Positions 44,685-53,664 of a stretch of DNA of 64,000 nucleotides are shown piece by piece. The DNA is from Pirellulaceae bacterium. GTDB lineage: Bacteria > Planctomycetota > Planctomycetia > Pirellulales > Pirellulaceae. Made by a program: the position numbers and the translations under genes. The stretch spans positions 1 through 64,000 of the forward strand of contig JAQWSU010000014.1 of assembly GCA_029243025.1 (NCBI GenBank), in the 5' to 3' direction. How positions within the stretch are numbered: the first letter of the stretch is position 1; the number at the start of each line of letters is the position of its first letter. The notes under the pieces were generated by a model, which ran no database searches, was not told the origin of the DNA, and saw nothing but the letters and a program-made list of their open reading frames with translations.

Positions 44685-45191
44685 TTACACTGCTTCGAAT
44701 TCTTCGGCCGCAACGAGTTCCGCTTCTTCGGCCGATGGGCTGCTTTCTGGTTCAAGCATCACGGGGATGCCGTCTGCCATTTTGAGATACCCAAGGTCGC
44801 GAACAACCTCAAGGATCTCACTGCAGGTGGGAAACATACGACCGTTTGCACGCTTGTATTCGTCAAGTGCGTGCATGAATTCGATTTCGTCATTTGTGTA
44901 ATCCCGTTCGCACGTCGTCGGATCAATTTGGCGTCTTCGTTGGACTTTACGCCTTTCGTTTTTCTCGGGTTGCTCGGACTCTGTTTCGAGTGAAACGGAC
45001 TCCAATACGGTTTCAATGGCTTCCGTATCGTCCTGGGCAGGTGTGTCGTCCTGGGCAGGTGTATCGTCCTGGGCAGGTGTGTCACGACGGGCCGAACGAC
45101 GTCGGCAGACTTTTACCTCGTCATCTGGCGTCGCTTTCTTGGTTGATTTGGGCTTTGTTTGTCGCTTTGTGGTCGTTTTGGTTTTTGCCAC
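44685..45191 (-). CDS. Uncharacterised protein with basic N-terminus and tandem repeats
   Basis: The 168-residue protein has no signal. Residues 1-25 are Lys/Thr-rich, followed by three exact copies of a six-residue repeat (TPAQDD) and an acidic linker. The only globular part, around residues 95-145, begins at [19 protein letters not shown] and ends near DLGYLKM. It looks like a compact helical domain, and this region with a single Cys before and after could be a DNA- or RNA-binding helix bundle. I do not know a named family. The last 20 residues are acidic. Confidence 0.68.
   Translation of the reverse strand: MAKTKTTTKRQTKPKSTKKATPDDEVKVCRRRSARRDTPAQDDTPAQDDTPAQDDTEAIETVLESVSLETESEQPEKNERRKVQRRRQIDPTTCERDYTNDEIEFMHALDEYKRANGRMFPTCSEILEVVRDLGYLKMADGIPVMLEPESSPSAEEAELVAAEEFEAV
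45031..45084. repeat. 18-bp in-frame tandem repeat
   Basis: Three copies of an 18-base unit (TCCTGGGCAGGTGTGTCG with single-base changes) lie inside the coding region of the preceding gene and encode TPAQDD three times. Confidence 0.93.
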
Positions 45192-45473
45192 CGCTGGAAC
45201 CCCTCATGCAAAGGTGGAGGATCAGTAACTCTGTGAAGGTGGAAATCGTCTTCTCCATTGGAAAAATACACTATTTACGAAGACTGTCCTGATATGACAA
45301 AGCTGAATGGTTCAACAAATCTTGTGGTTTCGCGAAAGATGACGGAATTGACGGATATTCCGGGCGGGATTCCATGGAATCTGCTGCGAGATGGGAGCCG
45401 GATGACCTTTTTGGTGCTCCGTGAGGCAGCCAAGCCGCACCGCTGAGAGCGGGGGCCAATGGTCCCAATTGGA

Positions 45474-46082
45474 CTAACCGAGCAAGCCGGATCGGGACAT
45501 GTTGGAAGCTTGTGGCTCTGAACTCGCTTGAGGACGGCTGCTACCGGGCCAAGTCTGTCTAAGTACATTGAGCGTACTGGACATCGAGTTAGTAAGCGGT
45601 TGGATGCCTCCGCTTACCCCTTCCAGCCACTGCAGTTCTCTCATTCGCGGCTCGTCCGGCAGATATTGTCTGACTTTCATGATTTCCGACACCAAGTTCG
45701 AACTCGTCGTTCGGGAGCTCACGACCCGCTGATCCGCAGGGCGAAGCGTGGGAGAGTGGGTGGTATGGCGTTCGGCTTGAACAGGTGGAACGGCTGCCGT
45801 AGACGCCTGTTTTATCAGTTGTGGAATGAAAACCGCCAGCAATAGGAGGGCGGCGGCGATTCCAGTTATTCCCCACGAAGGGATCCCAGTTGTTGATTCT
45901 TGTGCCGGCTGTATCACATCGGATCGGAGTTTCAACTGTCCAAACAATAGTTGCTGAGTCTCCAGTAACGAGCCGCAATCGGGGCATTTGTCGGCGTGCT
46001 TTTTCAGGGTCGGATCCTGTTCTGGTCGACATCGCTCATCAAGCAGTCTGTTAAGCTGTCGGTCGAATTGCTCACAGTTCAT
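45474..46082 (-). CDS. Anti-sigma factor, zinc-finger type, membrane-bound
   Basis: The N-terminal cytoplasmic part (MNCEQFDRQLNRLLDER) has the zf-HC2 zinc motif H-x3-C-x2-C in KHADKCPDCG. One membrane helix follows near residue 80 (GITGIAAALLLLAVFI), and then a Pro/Ser/Thr-rich extracytoplasmic domain. It begins four bases after the stop of the ECF sigma gene, the normal layout for a sigma and its inhibitor. The start is ATG 46082. A longer frame to 46169 would overlap the sigma gene. The inducing signal is unknown. Confidence 0.88.
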   Translation of the reverse strand: MNCEQFDRQLNRLLDERCRPEQDPTLKKHADKCPDCGSLLETQQLLFGQLKLRSDVIQPAQESTTGIPSWGITGIAAALLLLAVFIPQLIKQASTAAVPPVQAERHTTHSPTLRPADQRVVSSRTTSSNLVSEIMKVRQYLPDEPRMRELQWLEGVSGGIQPLTNSMSSTLNVLRQTWPGSSRPQASSEPQASNMSRSGLLG

Positions 46083-46086
46083 CGGG

Positions 46087-46638
46087 TTATCCCTGGATCG
46101 CGTCACGATGCTGTAATTGACGAATGATTTCTTGCCGACCACGGTGGACCCAGGTCTTAATGGTTCCAACGGGCCGATTCATTTCCGAAGCAATCTGCTC
46201 GTAACTCAGCTGGCGTTGATGAAATGATTCAAAAGCCTCTCGCCAATCGGGCCTAAGGTTGGTCAAGATTCGATCAAGTTCTTCATTCAGTTGGGCAGCT
46301 TTTTGTTGTTCGGTGTCTCGCTGATCGGTCGCCCAACCATCGTACATCGGTTCAGTGCAGGGACGAAGCTTTCGTTTTGCCAGGTGAGTTCGGCATCGAT
46401 TGGCGGCGATGGTCAGAAGCCAGGGTTCAAATTCACGTGTTGAATCCCAACGCGCCAGATTCCGCGAGACTCGCACAAAGGTTTCCTGGACGACATCTTC
46501 GGCATCCTGCCATTGCCCCAGCATCCGATAGCACAAGGCGAAAACACGACCGCGAAAACGACCCACAAGACGCATCATGGCGAGTGGGTCGTCGTCCGCC
46601 AAGCAGTCAGTTACGAGTTGACGAATTTCTGTTGACAC
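46087..46638 (-). CDS. ECF-family RNA polymerase sigma factor
   Basis: Region 2 is in FALCYRMLGQWQDAEDVVQE, which binds the -10 element. Region 4 is LSYEQIASEMNRPVGTIKTW, a helix-turn-helix that binds the -35 element. A Cys-containing loop and linker lie between. Length (183 residues) is typical. An AAGGAG site lies seven bases before GTG 46638; a TTG at 46641 is also possible. It is first in an operon with its putative anti-sigma factor. Confidence 0.93.
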   Translation of the reverse strand: MSTEIRQLVTDCLADDDPLAMMRLVGRFRGRVFALCYRMLGQWQDAEDVVQETFVRVSRNLARWDSTREFEPWLLTIAANRCRTHLAKRKLRPCTEPMYDGWATDQRDTEQQKAAQLNEELDRILTNLRPDWREAFESFHQRQLSYEQIASEMNRPVGTIKTWVHRGRQEIIRQLQHRDAIQG

Positions 46639-46703
46639 CAAACCTCTCCTTCACATCGAAACGCAATTTTCTCTGCTTTGATCCTTCGCCTCAGCCTCCC
46701 ATT

Positions 46704-47342
46704 TTAGCCGCGATTAAAAAACTTCCGCAACATCTGTGCGGCAGCTTCCTGCGTGTCTTTCGGGGCATTTTTTGTTGGCTTGCGAGGCAGTTTGCCGGTG
46801 TCTGAAGAACTCGATTTGTCGCTGGGCTTTTCTTCGGACGGATCATCGTTTTCCGCCGCTTTCGCTACATCTAAGTTCAAATCCGTGTCGTCAAGCTTGT
46901 ACTCACGCGTCTCCGGAGCAGCAAGACTGGCGGATGAATTATCATCTTCGGCTTCTTCCAGCCAATCGCCAACCATGCCGGCCATCTCATCTTCGGTCGA
47001 ATCACCCGCTTCCGCTTTGGTGGGCTCGGGTTGCGTTGAACGAACTCCCTCGACTTGGGTCACTAGGAATTCGAGCGGACCTACTCGTAGCTGATCGCCC
47101 ATCTGGATCCGATGGACGCCTTCAATTTGAGTTCCGTTGACGAAGGTGCCATTGCGACTTCCCAAATCGCGAATTGTCGCTCCATTTTCTTCGACCGTGA
47201 TGGCGCAATGCTTGCGACTGATCGCGTCGCTGTTGGCGCGAAGATTGCATTCTTCGGATCGGCCAATGAAAAAGCGAGGACCTCGGACGGCAACCTCTTT
47301 GCCTGAACTCGCTCCGCGCAGCACCTTCAACTTGACGCTCAT
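46704..47342 (-). CDS. FHA-domain protein
   Basis: The N-terminal 95 residues form a phosphothreonine-binding FHA domain: RFFIGRSEECNLR, ISRKHCAI and DLGSRNGTFVNG hold the conserved Gly-Arg, Ser-x-x-His and Asn-Gly residues. The remaining 110 residues are acidic and low in complexity, with a short basic end (AQMLRKFFNRG). It has no membrane segment. It is on the same strand as the ECF sigma pair, 65 bases upstream, and could share their transcript. A Ser/Thr kinase partner is expected but is not in the window. Confidence 0.92.
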   Translation of the reverse strand: MSVKLKVLRGASSGKEVAVRGPRFFIGRSEECNLRANSDAISRKHCAITVEENGATIRDLGSRNGTFVNGTQIEGVHRIQMGDQLRVGPLEFLVTQVEGVRSTQPEPTKAEAGDSTEDEMAGMVGDWLEEAEDDNSSASLAAPETREYKLDDTDLNLDVAKAAENDDPSEEKPSDKSSSSDTGKLPRKPTKNAPKDTQEAAAQMLRKFFNRG

Positions 47343-48287
47343 ATTCGATATTCCTCTAGGAGCCAGCTACCCATCACGCCGCATGGCGAATCAATAGCGT
47401 GCTTTCCCTACGGTGCGCGGGCTAAGCTGCATTCATCGAGCAAACCGGAAATTTGACCCTTGCAGACTGCCCTTTAGCTTAGATGGCCGGTCAATTGATC
47501 GCTAGAAAAAAACACTAAATCGGGGGGATGAGATAAGATATATGAATCCGCCCAAATCAAATCGAATACGTTTGCGATCACAACCTGCTTATTTGTTCTA
47601 CCACCATGCTTTGATTGAGGAACTTCGTCTAGGAGAGGGAACATATCAGATTTCCCCGCGGAGTCTATATTAAAAGCATTCGAGGCATGCTGTGCCTGAT
47701 CTTTTCGCTTTGGCCAACCTCCTAAGCATTCAGCTCGAAATAGAGATCTTGGTTGGTCTGTATGGATTCATGACGCATAAGCATCTGAACGTCAAACAAC
47801 GAAACACCAGTATGGACCAATCTTTGCCCGAAACATGCAACGAAGATCTTGGGCACTGGTGTACGTTCCATCGTTGTTGGTAACTATACCAGACGTTTTG
47901 ACAATTGCACACATTAGGTCGCCGATTCGATCGGTCAGATGGGCGGTTTCCGCAACTCATTCTTGGGTCGAGTCAGTGTCCGATTGGGTTGCCAGGATCA
48001 AGTCACTTCTTCAAGAATGCAGGAAAACTGATCTCTTCTGTCAGTTGTCGTTCTTGTTGGGTGCCCGCCGGGAAGGCATTTGGATCTGAATGCTTTTCGG
48101 TATACCCGATGAATTCCCGAGGGCTTCGCCGATCGTTGGATCGACCGCATTGAGCGTTTGCACGCCTTCAGTGTCGATCAGCGCACGATTTTTGACGCGC
48201 CTTGACTTGAGCGTTAATGCCCCGGATTTGTTGAGGGAGCCATGTTCGATGATCCGCCCGCTTGGCTCGGCCAATCGGTCTGTTCGA
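47343..48287. other. 945-base gap with only weak coding signals
   Basis: This is the largest gap in the window and is richer in A+T than its flanks, especially 47480-47700. A 43-codon frame starts at ATG 47542 (GGGGGGATGAG upstream) and ends at 47673; its product is basic and aromatic. On the minus strand a frame from about 48274 to 48041 has coding-like third positions (RALIDTEGVQTLNAVDP) but no ribosome site and no recognised family. Either may be a small gene or a remnant. No tRNA or terminator is seen. Confidence 0.4.
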
Positions 48288-49019
48288 TCAGCGTTTCTGA
48301 TTCCAGCGTTGGGTGCCGAATTTCGATTGGCCGATCTCGAGGCTTCGCTGATGCTCTGATTTTGAAAGGCGCTGCGACTGTAACTGCAGGCCAAGCCGCT
48401 CTGCAAGCATTTCCTGCCACTGCTCGATTAGCTCCTCGGCTTGAACTGACTTTGCCAGTTCGTTGATTCCAGGCAATTGGGGAGCAAACTGGGACTGCTG
48501 CAGTAAGATGCTTCCGTGTTGCAGAATCGCCTGCTGATATTTTCTCTGGGCACTGCCCATCACCTTATGATCATTGAGCAAGACGTCTCCGACAGTTTGT
48601 CGTTGGAAACAGAGGAAGGGGGAAGTCCCCGTCGGAATCGGTGTGGAACAACGGGTGGCAGTGATGTCGAATGTGGCGAGTGCTTGGATGAGCGAATTGT
48701 GAAATCCGTCGTAGAGCTGTTGCTGTTGTTCCGCGGGACGACCGGCTTGGGGTGTGGCAAAACTGTAGGTCAATTCGAGATCGTGTAGAATTGCTCCGCC
48801 CCCCGATGCTCGACGCAACCAAGGGCATGTTTGGCTTTCCTGGTGTTCAACCCGTTGTTGAAAGGGCTGAAAATAGCCGAGCGAAAGAGTGGGTTTCGAC
48901 CATTGATAAAATCTCAAGGTCGTTTTTCCGATCGCCGCCTGCTCGAGTAAAGTTTGGTCGACAGACATGTTCCATCCACCGTCAGCAGGAGCTTCACGAA
49001 CCAATCGACAGTCGGTCAT
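48288..49019 (-). CDS. Lipoyl/octanoyl transferase or lipoate-protein ligase A family
   Basis: This enzyme attaches lipoate or octanoate to lipoyl domains such as GcvH. The family motif RRASGGGAILHDLELTYS is complete, and a Lys in DHKVMGSAQRK fits the catalytic Lys. A Cys at CFQR could correspond to the acyl-carrying Cys of LipM-type transferases, so either activity is possible. Length (243 residues) is short of full LplA (about 330) and near that of LipM (about 280). It is the last gene of the glycine cleavage cluster, 10 bases after gcvPB, and its product GcvH is in the same cluster. Confidence 0.87.
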   Translation of the reverse strand: MTDCRLVREAPADGGWNMSVDQTLLEQAAIGKTTLRFYQWSKPTLSLGYFQPFQQRVEHQESQTCPWLRRASGGGAILHDLELTYSFATPQAGRPAEQQQQLYDGFHNSLIQALATFDITATRCSTPIPTGTSPFLCFQRQTVGDVLLNDHKVMGSAQRKYQQAILQHGSILLQQSQFAPQLPGINELAKSVQAEELIEQWQEMLAERLGLQLQSQRLSKSEHQRSLEIGQSKFGTQRWNQKR

Positions 49020-49029
49020 TTTTACCCGA

Positions 49030-50502
49030 TTAGCTTTGGGGATCGGTCAACTCAGGGGACCATTTCATGATCGGTTGTCTCGCGGCACGAACTTCGTCGG
49101 GACGACTGACAACCGTTGTGTGGGGAGCTTGGTGGAGAAGCTCTGTCGGTTCCTCGGTGACTCGGAACAGTGTTTCTGCGAAGGCATCCATCGATTCTTT
49201 GCTTTCCGTTTCCGTCGGCTCGATCATCAGGCACTCAGGGACAGTGAGTGGGAAATAAACGGTGGGTGCATGAAAACCATGGTCGAGCAATCGTTTGGCT
49301 AAATCCATGGCGCTGACTTGGCGATCTTTTTTTAATTCGGAGGCGGTGGCGACAAATTCATGCATGCAGGATTCGCCATGCGGTACCGGCAAAATATGCT
49401 TTACACGACTGCGAAGGTAGTTCGCGTTCAAAACGGCGTTCTTCGAGACATTTCGCAGGCCGTCAGGACCATGCGATCGAATGTAGGCGTAGGCCCGCAC
49501 CAACACACCCACGTTACCAAAAAAGCTTCGCATGCGGCCAATGGATTGAGGTTGGTCGTGATTGAGATGGTAACCATCTGCCGTTTTTTCGATTGTCGGC
49601 GATGGAAGGAACGGTGCCAGCTTTTCGGTGACACAGATCGGCCCGGCTCCAGGGCCGCCGCCGCCATGTGGCCCGCTAAATGTCTTGTGTGGGTTGAAGT
49701 GCATCATGTCTGCACCAAAATCACCGGGACGTGTGATGCCCAGGATCGCATTCATGTTGGCACCGTCCAAATAGATCAATCCACCGACCGCGTGAATCTT
49801 CTCAGCAATCTGTTTCACTTGGCGATCGAACAAACCGAGCGTGCTGGGGTTGGTAATCATGAAGACGGCGACTTGATCGTCAACTTTTGCCGCGAGATCT
49901 TCCACGTCGACGTAGCCTTCGGCGTTGCTCCGGACAGTGATCGTCTCGAAACCGGCCATGCGGGCGCTAGCCGGATTCGTGCCATGGGCGCTGTCGGGTG
50001 AAAGGACTTTGGTTTTCTTTTGACCCCGTTCGCGGAAGTAAGCCGCGGCGACCATGAGAGCACACAACTCCCCTTGAGCACCGGCCGCTGGCTGCAGTGA
50101 CACGCCTGGCAGTCCGGAAATCTCAGCGAGGTCCAATTGCAGTTCGTAGAGTAACTCGAGCATGCCCTGGACGGTTTCATCGGATTGATAGGGGTGGAGA
50201 TCAACCAAGCCGTGCAGACTGGCTAGCCGCTCGTTGCGTTTTGGGTTGTACTTCATGGTGCACGAACCGAGCGGATAAAAATGAGTGTCCACTGACATGT
50301 TCAGTGTCGAAAGATTCGTGAAGTGCCTGACGACGTCAGGTTCGGCCAGTTCAGGGAGGTCTGGCATCGATGTGGCCAAGGCGGATTTCGGCAGCAACTG
50401 TTCAGCCGTTTCACCCGGAACATCACAGACCGGAAGATTCGCTCCTTCCCGACCTGACTTGGATAGTTCGAACAGCAATTGGGTGGCTTGGCGGTTACGC
50501 AT
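49030..50502 (-). CDS. gcvPB: Glycine dehydrogenase (decarboxylating) subunit 2
   Basis: This is the C-terminal half of the split P protein; with GcvPA it decarboxylates glycine and passes the aminomethyl group to GcvH. The PLP Lys is in FNPHKTFSGPHGGGGPGAGP. Family start (TQLLFELSKSGREG) fits ATG 50502, which overlaps gcvPA by eight bases. ATG 50529 would extend it by nine residues. The protein has 490 residues. It is coupled with gcvPA by overlap. Confidence 0.95.
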   Translation of the reverse strand: MRNRQATQLLFELSKSGREGANLPVCDVPGETAEQLLPKSALATSMPDLPELAEPDVVRHFTNLSTLNMSVDTHFYPLGSCTMKYNPKRNERLASLHGLVDLHPYQSDETVQGMLELLYELQLDLAEISGLPGVSLQPAAGAQGELCALMVAAAYFRERGQKKTKVLSPDSAHGTNPASARMAGFETITVRSNAEGYVDVEDLAAKVDDQVAVFMITNPSTLGLFDRQVKQIAEKIHAVGGLIYLDGANMNAILGITRPGDFGADMMHFNPHKTFSGPHGGGGPGAGPICVTEKLAPFLPSPTIEKTADGYHLNHDQPQSIGRMRSFFGNVGVLVRAYAYIRSHGPDGLRNVSKNAVLNANYLRSRVKHILPVPHGESCMHEFVATASELKKDRQVSAMDLAKRLLDHGFHAPTVYFPLTVPECLMIEPTETESKESMDAFAETLFRVTEEPTELLHQAPHTTVVSRPDEVRAARQPIMKWSPELTDPQS

Positions 50503-51865
50503 GGCTGGCGGTTTCCAGTTGGGTTGCATTGGTCAGCGTCCGTGACCACAAATCGATTTCGGCGCGAGTTCGTTGTTCGGTGACGGCGACGAGGAAGCAG
50601 TCGCTCAATTCGGGATACCATCGGCCCAGAGATATACCGGCCAGCAGGCCGGCGGAGGCAGCATCTCCGAGCAATTGGTCGACCTGGCCCTGTCGATCGC
50701 GAACCACAAATTCTTTGAAGAATGGGGCCGCAAACTTCAACTCAAACCGATCGTTTCCAGTGAGTTTATCCGCCGCATAGTGGGCTTTTCGAAGGCTCAA
50801 GTCGGAAACGGCACGCAGTCCGTGTGGTCCTAACGCTGCCAGGTAAACGCTTGCTCTCAACGCGAACAGGCCCTGATTGGTACAGATGTTGCTTGTAGCC
50901 TTGTCGCGACGAATATGTTGCTCACGCGTTTGTAGCGTCAACACCCAGCAGCGTTTCCCCCTTCGGTCGACCGTTTGGCCAGCGATTCGTCCGGGTAGCC
51001 GTCGGACAAACTTTTCGCGGCAGGCCATAATGCCCAGGTAGGGCCCGCCGAACGACATTGGACTGCCGAGCGACTGGCCTTCGGCCACAACGATGTCGGC
51101 ACCTAGATCTCCAGGCCGACGCAATAGTCCCAGGCTAATCGGGTCGACTGCGACCACCAGCAAGGCACCTTGGGCGTGTGCTGCCTCGGCCAATTGTTCG
51201 ACCTCTTCGAGTTGTCCGAAGAAGTTAGGGTGCTGGACGAGCACGCAGGCCGTTTCACTGTCAATGGCTGCTGCAATCGCCTCGATCGAAGCGACTCCTC
51301 CGGGGCAGGGCACCGTTTCCACCTTTGTACCCAGATTGGTTAGGTAGGTTGAGAGGATTTCCCGGTATTCGGGATGGACCGTTTCTGGGACAACAACTTT
51401 CTGGTCTCGTCGCGTGACGCTGATGCTCATGAGGGCCGCTTCGGCGGCCGCGCTACCACCGTCATAAAGACTGGCATTCGATACATCCATCCCTGTGAGT
51501 TGGCAGATCAATGTTTGGTACTCAAACATTGCTTGAAGGTTGCCTTGGCTCACCTCGGGTTGGTAGGGCGTGTAGGAGGTGAATATTTCGCCGCGTGAGC
51601 TGATCGCATCAACAACCGCAGGAATAAAGTGATCGTAGCTGCCGCCACCAAGAAAGCAGGGGGCTTGGCCGGGAGGCAGGTTCTTTTCGGCCAAAGCCGA
51701 CATGTGTTGTGTAAGCTCCAGTTCTCCCATGGCGGCTGGAATCTCGAGATCACCTTGAAAGCGAATTTCTGCGGGGATCGCTTCAAATAATTGTTCGATA
51801 GATTCGACACCGATCGCCTCGAGCATGGCTCGCTGGTCTTCTGGTGTGTTGAACATGTATGCCAT
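50495..51865 (-). CDS. gcvPA: Glycine dehydrogenase (decarboxylating) subunit 1
   Basis: This is the N-terminal half of the split P protein. It has the GGGSYDHFIPAVVD and SRGEIFTSYTPYQPEVSQG blocks, and QTLICQLTGMDVSNASLYDG, which form the heterodimer partner of the PLP site. Length (456 residues) is typical. The separate PA/PB pair, rather than one 950-residue P protein, is common in planctomycetes. It starts 109 bases after gcvH, and the stop overlaps gcvPB. Confidence 0.95.
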   Translation of the reverse strand: MAYMFNTPEDQRAMLEAIGVESIEQLFEAIPAEIRFQGDLEIPAAMGELELTQHMSALAEKNLPPGQAPCFLGGGSYDHFIPAVVDAISSRGEIFTSYTPYQPEVSQGNLQAMFEYQTLICQLTGMDVSNASLYDGGSAAAEAALMSISVTRRDQKVVVPETVHPEYREILSTYLTNLGTKVETVPCPGGVASIEAIAAAIDSETACVLVQHPNFFGQLEEVEQLAEAAHAQGALLVVAVDPISLGLLRRPGDLGADIVVAEGQSLGSPMSFGGPYLGIMACREKFVRRLPGRIAGQTVDRRGKRCWVLTLQTREQHIRRDKATSNICTNQGLFALRASVYLAALGPHGLRAVSDLSLRKAHYAADKLTGNDRFELKFAAPFFKEFVVRDRQGQVDQLLGDAASAGLLAGISLGRWYPELSDCFLVAVTEQRTRAEIDLWSRTLTNATQLETASHA

Positions 51866-51974
51866 TGGGATTGATCCCCTTTACAGGGCGTGAAATTGGG
51901 TCAAACAATAAAGTCCGTTTGGTGCCGTTCTCGGTTTTCGGCGGCGCCTCCGGCAACAGTTGGAATTATAGCGC

Positions 51975-52370
51975 CTACGACTCTTCCGCACATTGCGTGG
52001 TGTAGGCCGCCTCGTCGAGCAATTGGCCGACTGCCGACTCATCGGTGACTTTGACTTTGATGACCCATCCGCTGCCGTAGGGGTCTTCACTGAAAGTTTC
52101 TAGCTTGTCGGCCAGGCTTGTGTTGACTTCAACGACCTCTCCCGTAACTGGGCTGTACAGGTCGCTGACAGCCTTCACGGACTCGATTTCACCGAACGAC
52201 TCGCCACTGGTCACTTGGCGACCCACTGCCGGCAATTCGATATAGACCAAGTCGGTCAGTTGTTCGACTGCGAACGACGAGATGCCGATTGTGGCCAGTT
52301 TTCCACCCTCGACGTCCTCAAGATGAACCCACTCGTGCGTCTTGTTATACAGCAGATCTTTGGGATTCAC
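51975..52370 (-). CDS. gcvH: Glycine cleavage system H protein
   Basis: This carrier holds the aminomethyl group on a lipoyl-Lys. The lipoylated Lys is in GEIESVKAVSDLYSP. Other family blocks are THEWV at the start and GSGWVIKVKV near the end. Length (131 residues) is typical. The start is GTG 52370, with AAAGG eight bases upstream. It lies 15 bases after gcvT. Confidence 0.96.
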   Translation of the reverse strand: MNPKDLLYNKTHEWVHLEDVEGGKLATIGISSFAVEQLTDLVYIELPAVGRQVTSGESFGEIESVKAVSDLYSPVTGEVVEVNTSLADKLETFSEDPYGSGWVIKVKVTDESAVGQLLDEAAYTTQCAEES

Positions 52371-52385
52371 GTGATCAAACCTTTC

Positions 52386-53501
52386 CTAAGAGCGTTGGTA
52401 AAATGGCAAGGCAACGACCTCGGCAGATTCTTGTCTTCCGCGAATATCGATCGCCAACTTGGTTCCGACGGTCGCGTGGTCCGGTTGGACGTAGGCCATC
52501 GCAATGGGGTGTTGAAGCGTAGGGGAAAAAGTTCCGCTGGTGACTTCTCCAATCGGATGATTGGATTTATCAACGACTGGATAGTGTTGCCGCGGAACTC
52601 GTTTGCCTGCCAATTTCAAACCGATTCGGACAGGAAGCGACGGGTCATTGGTTTCTCGTTGGATCGCATCATGGCCGGGAAATTGTCGACCTTTCAGATT
52701 GATTGCGAATGGTAATCCCGCTTGGATCGGATTAATTTGGTCTGTCAATTCGTGGCCGTACAACGGCATGGCGGCTTCCAGTCGCAGCGTATCTCGAGCG
52801 CCCAGGCCGGCTGCGACCAATCCGAGAGATTTGCCCGCGGTCATCAACTGGCTCCACAAATCAACGGCTGCCTCCGATGGCACCACCAACTCAACTCCGT
52901 CTTCACCTGTGTAGCCGGTGCGACTCACCACCCAGCCCTGGCCGTTGACGGAAATCATTTGGCCGCTGAAATATTTCAGCGCCCTCAAGTCCGTCTTGAT
53001 CACCTGTTCGGCGATCGCCAAGGCTTGTGGTCCTTGAATCGCGATCATGGCCGAATGAAGTGTTTGATCGATCCAGGACACATCCAAGTCGCGTGGCTGA
53101 TGTTGGCGAATCCAATCCGTGATTTTTTGGCGATTGCTGGCGTTAACGACGAGCCCGTAGAACGAGCTTTGGTCAGGTTGTTGCAAGTGATAGACCAGTA
53201 CGTCATCAAGAATTCCGCCATCGTCCTGAGTCATCAAGCTGTAGCGGATTCGACCGGGGCTGAGATCTGAAACACGGCGAGTCGTTAGTCGGTCGAGAAA
53301 TTTTGCCGCGTCTTTGCCGTCGAACCGCAATCGGCCCATATGGGAAACGTCAAACAGGGAGGCGTGTTGGCGGGTGGCCAGATGTTCCGTTGTGATCGAC
53401 CCATATTGGACAGGCATCGACCAGCCGGCGAAATCAACCATCTTGCCGCCGTGCGCAACGTGCCACGCGTGTAACGGAGTCTCAGCCAGAGAGCAAGTCA
53501 T
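52386..53501 (-). CDS. gcvT: Aminomethyltransferase (glycine cleavage T protein)
   Basis: This enzyme moves the methylene group from GcvH to tetrahydrofolate and frees ammonia. It has the folate-binding VDFAGWSMPVQY block, FDVSHMGRL, the central GYTGEDGVEL and the C-terminal barrel with GEVTSGTFSPTL. The start is ATG 53501, with GGAA six bases upstream, giving 371 residues; a longer frame to 53537 has no site. It leads a gcvT-gcvH-gcvPA-gcvPB-lipoyl transferase transcript, about 160 bases after rnr. Confidence 0.96.
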   Translation of the reverse strand: MTCSLAETPLHAWHVAHGGKMVDFAGWSMPVQYGSITTEHLATRQHASLFDVSHMGRLRFDGKDAAKFLDRLTTRRVSDLSPGRIRYSLMTQDDGGILDDVLVYHLQQPDQSSFYGLVVNASNRQKITDWIRQHQPRDLDVSWIDQTLHSAMIAIQGPQALAIAEQVIKTDLRALKYFSGQMISVNGQGWVVSRTGYTGEDGVELVVPSEAAVDLWSQLMTAGKSLGLVAAGLGARDTLRLEAAMPLYGHELTDQINPIQAGLPFAINLKGRQFPGHDAIQRETNDPSLPVRIGLKLAGKRVPRQHYPVVDKSNHPIGEVTSGTFSPTLQHPIAMAYVQPDHATVGTKLAIDIRGRQESAEVVALPFYQRS

Positions 53502-53664
53502 TGCAATTCCGTTCGCTCGGAGTGCCGAAATGGCCATCGTTCGATAGTGAGTTTGCTTGTCGCCGAGGCCCTGTTGCGGGGACTCACCTGACGGCCCCGA
53601 TTGTACCCGATTAGCGATGAATCGCTAGGGGCTCGATGGGCCGCATCCGATATCAGAAAGGCGA

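Noticed and set aside
45258-45446. Small plus-strand frame (62 codons) between the unknown gene and the anti-sigma gene
   Set aside because: It starts at TTG without a ribosome site, and its composition gives no sign of a real protein; left uncalled.
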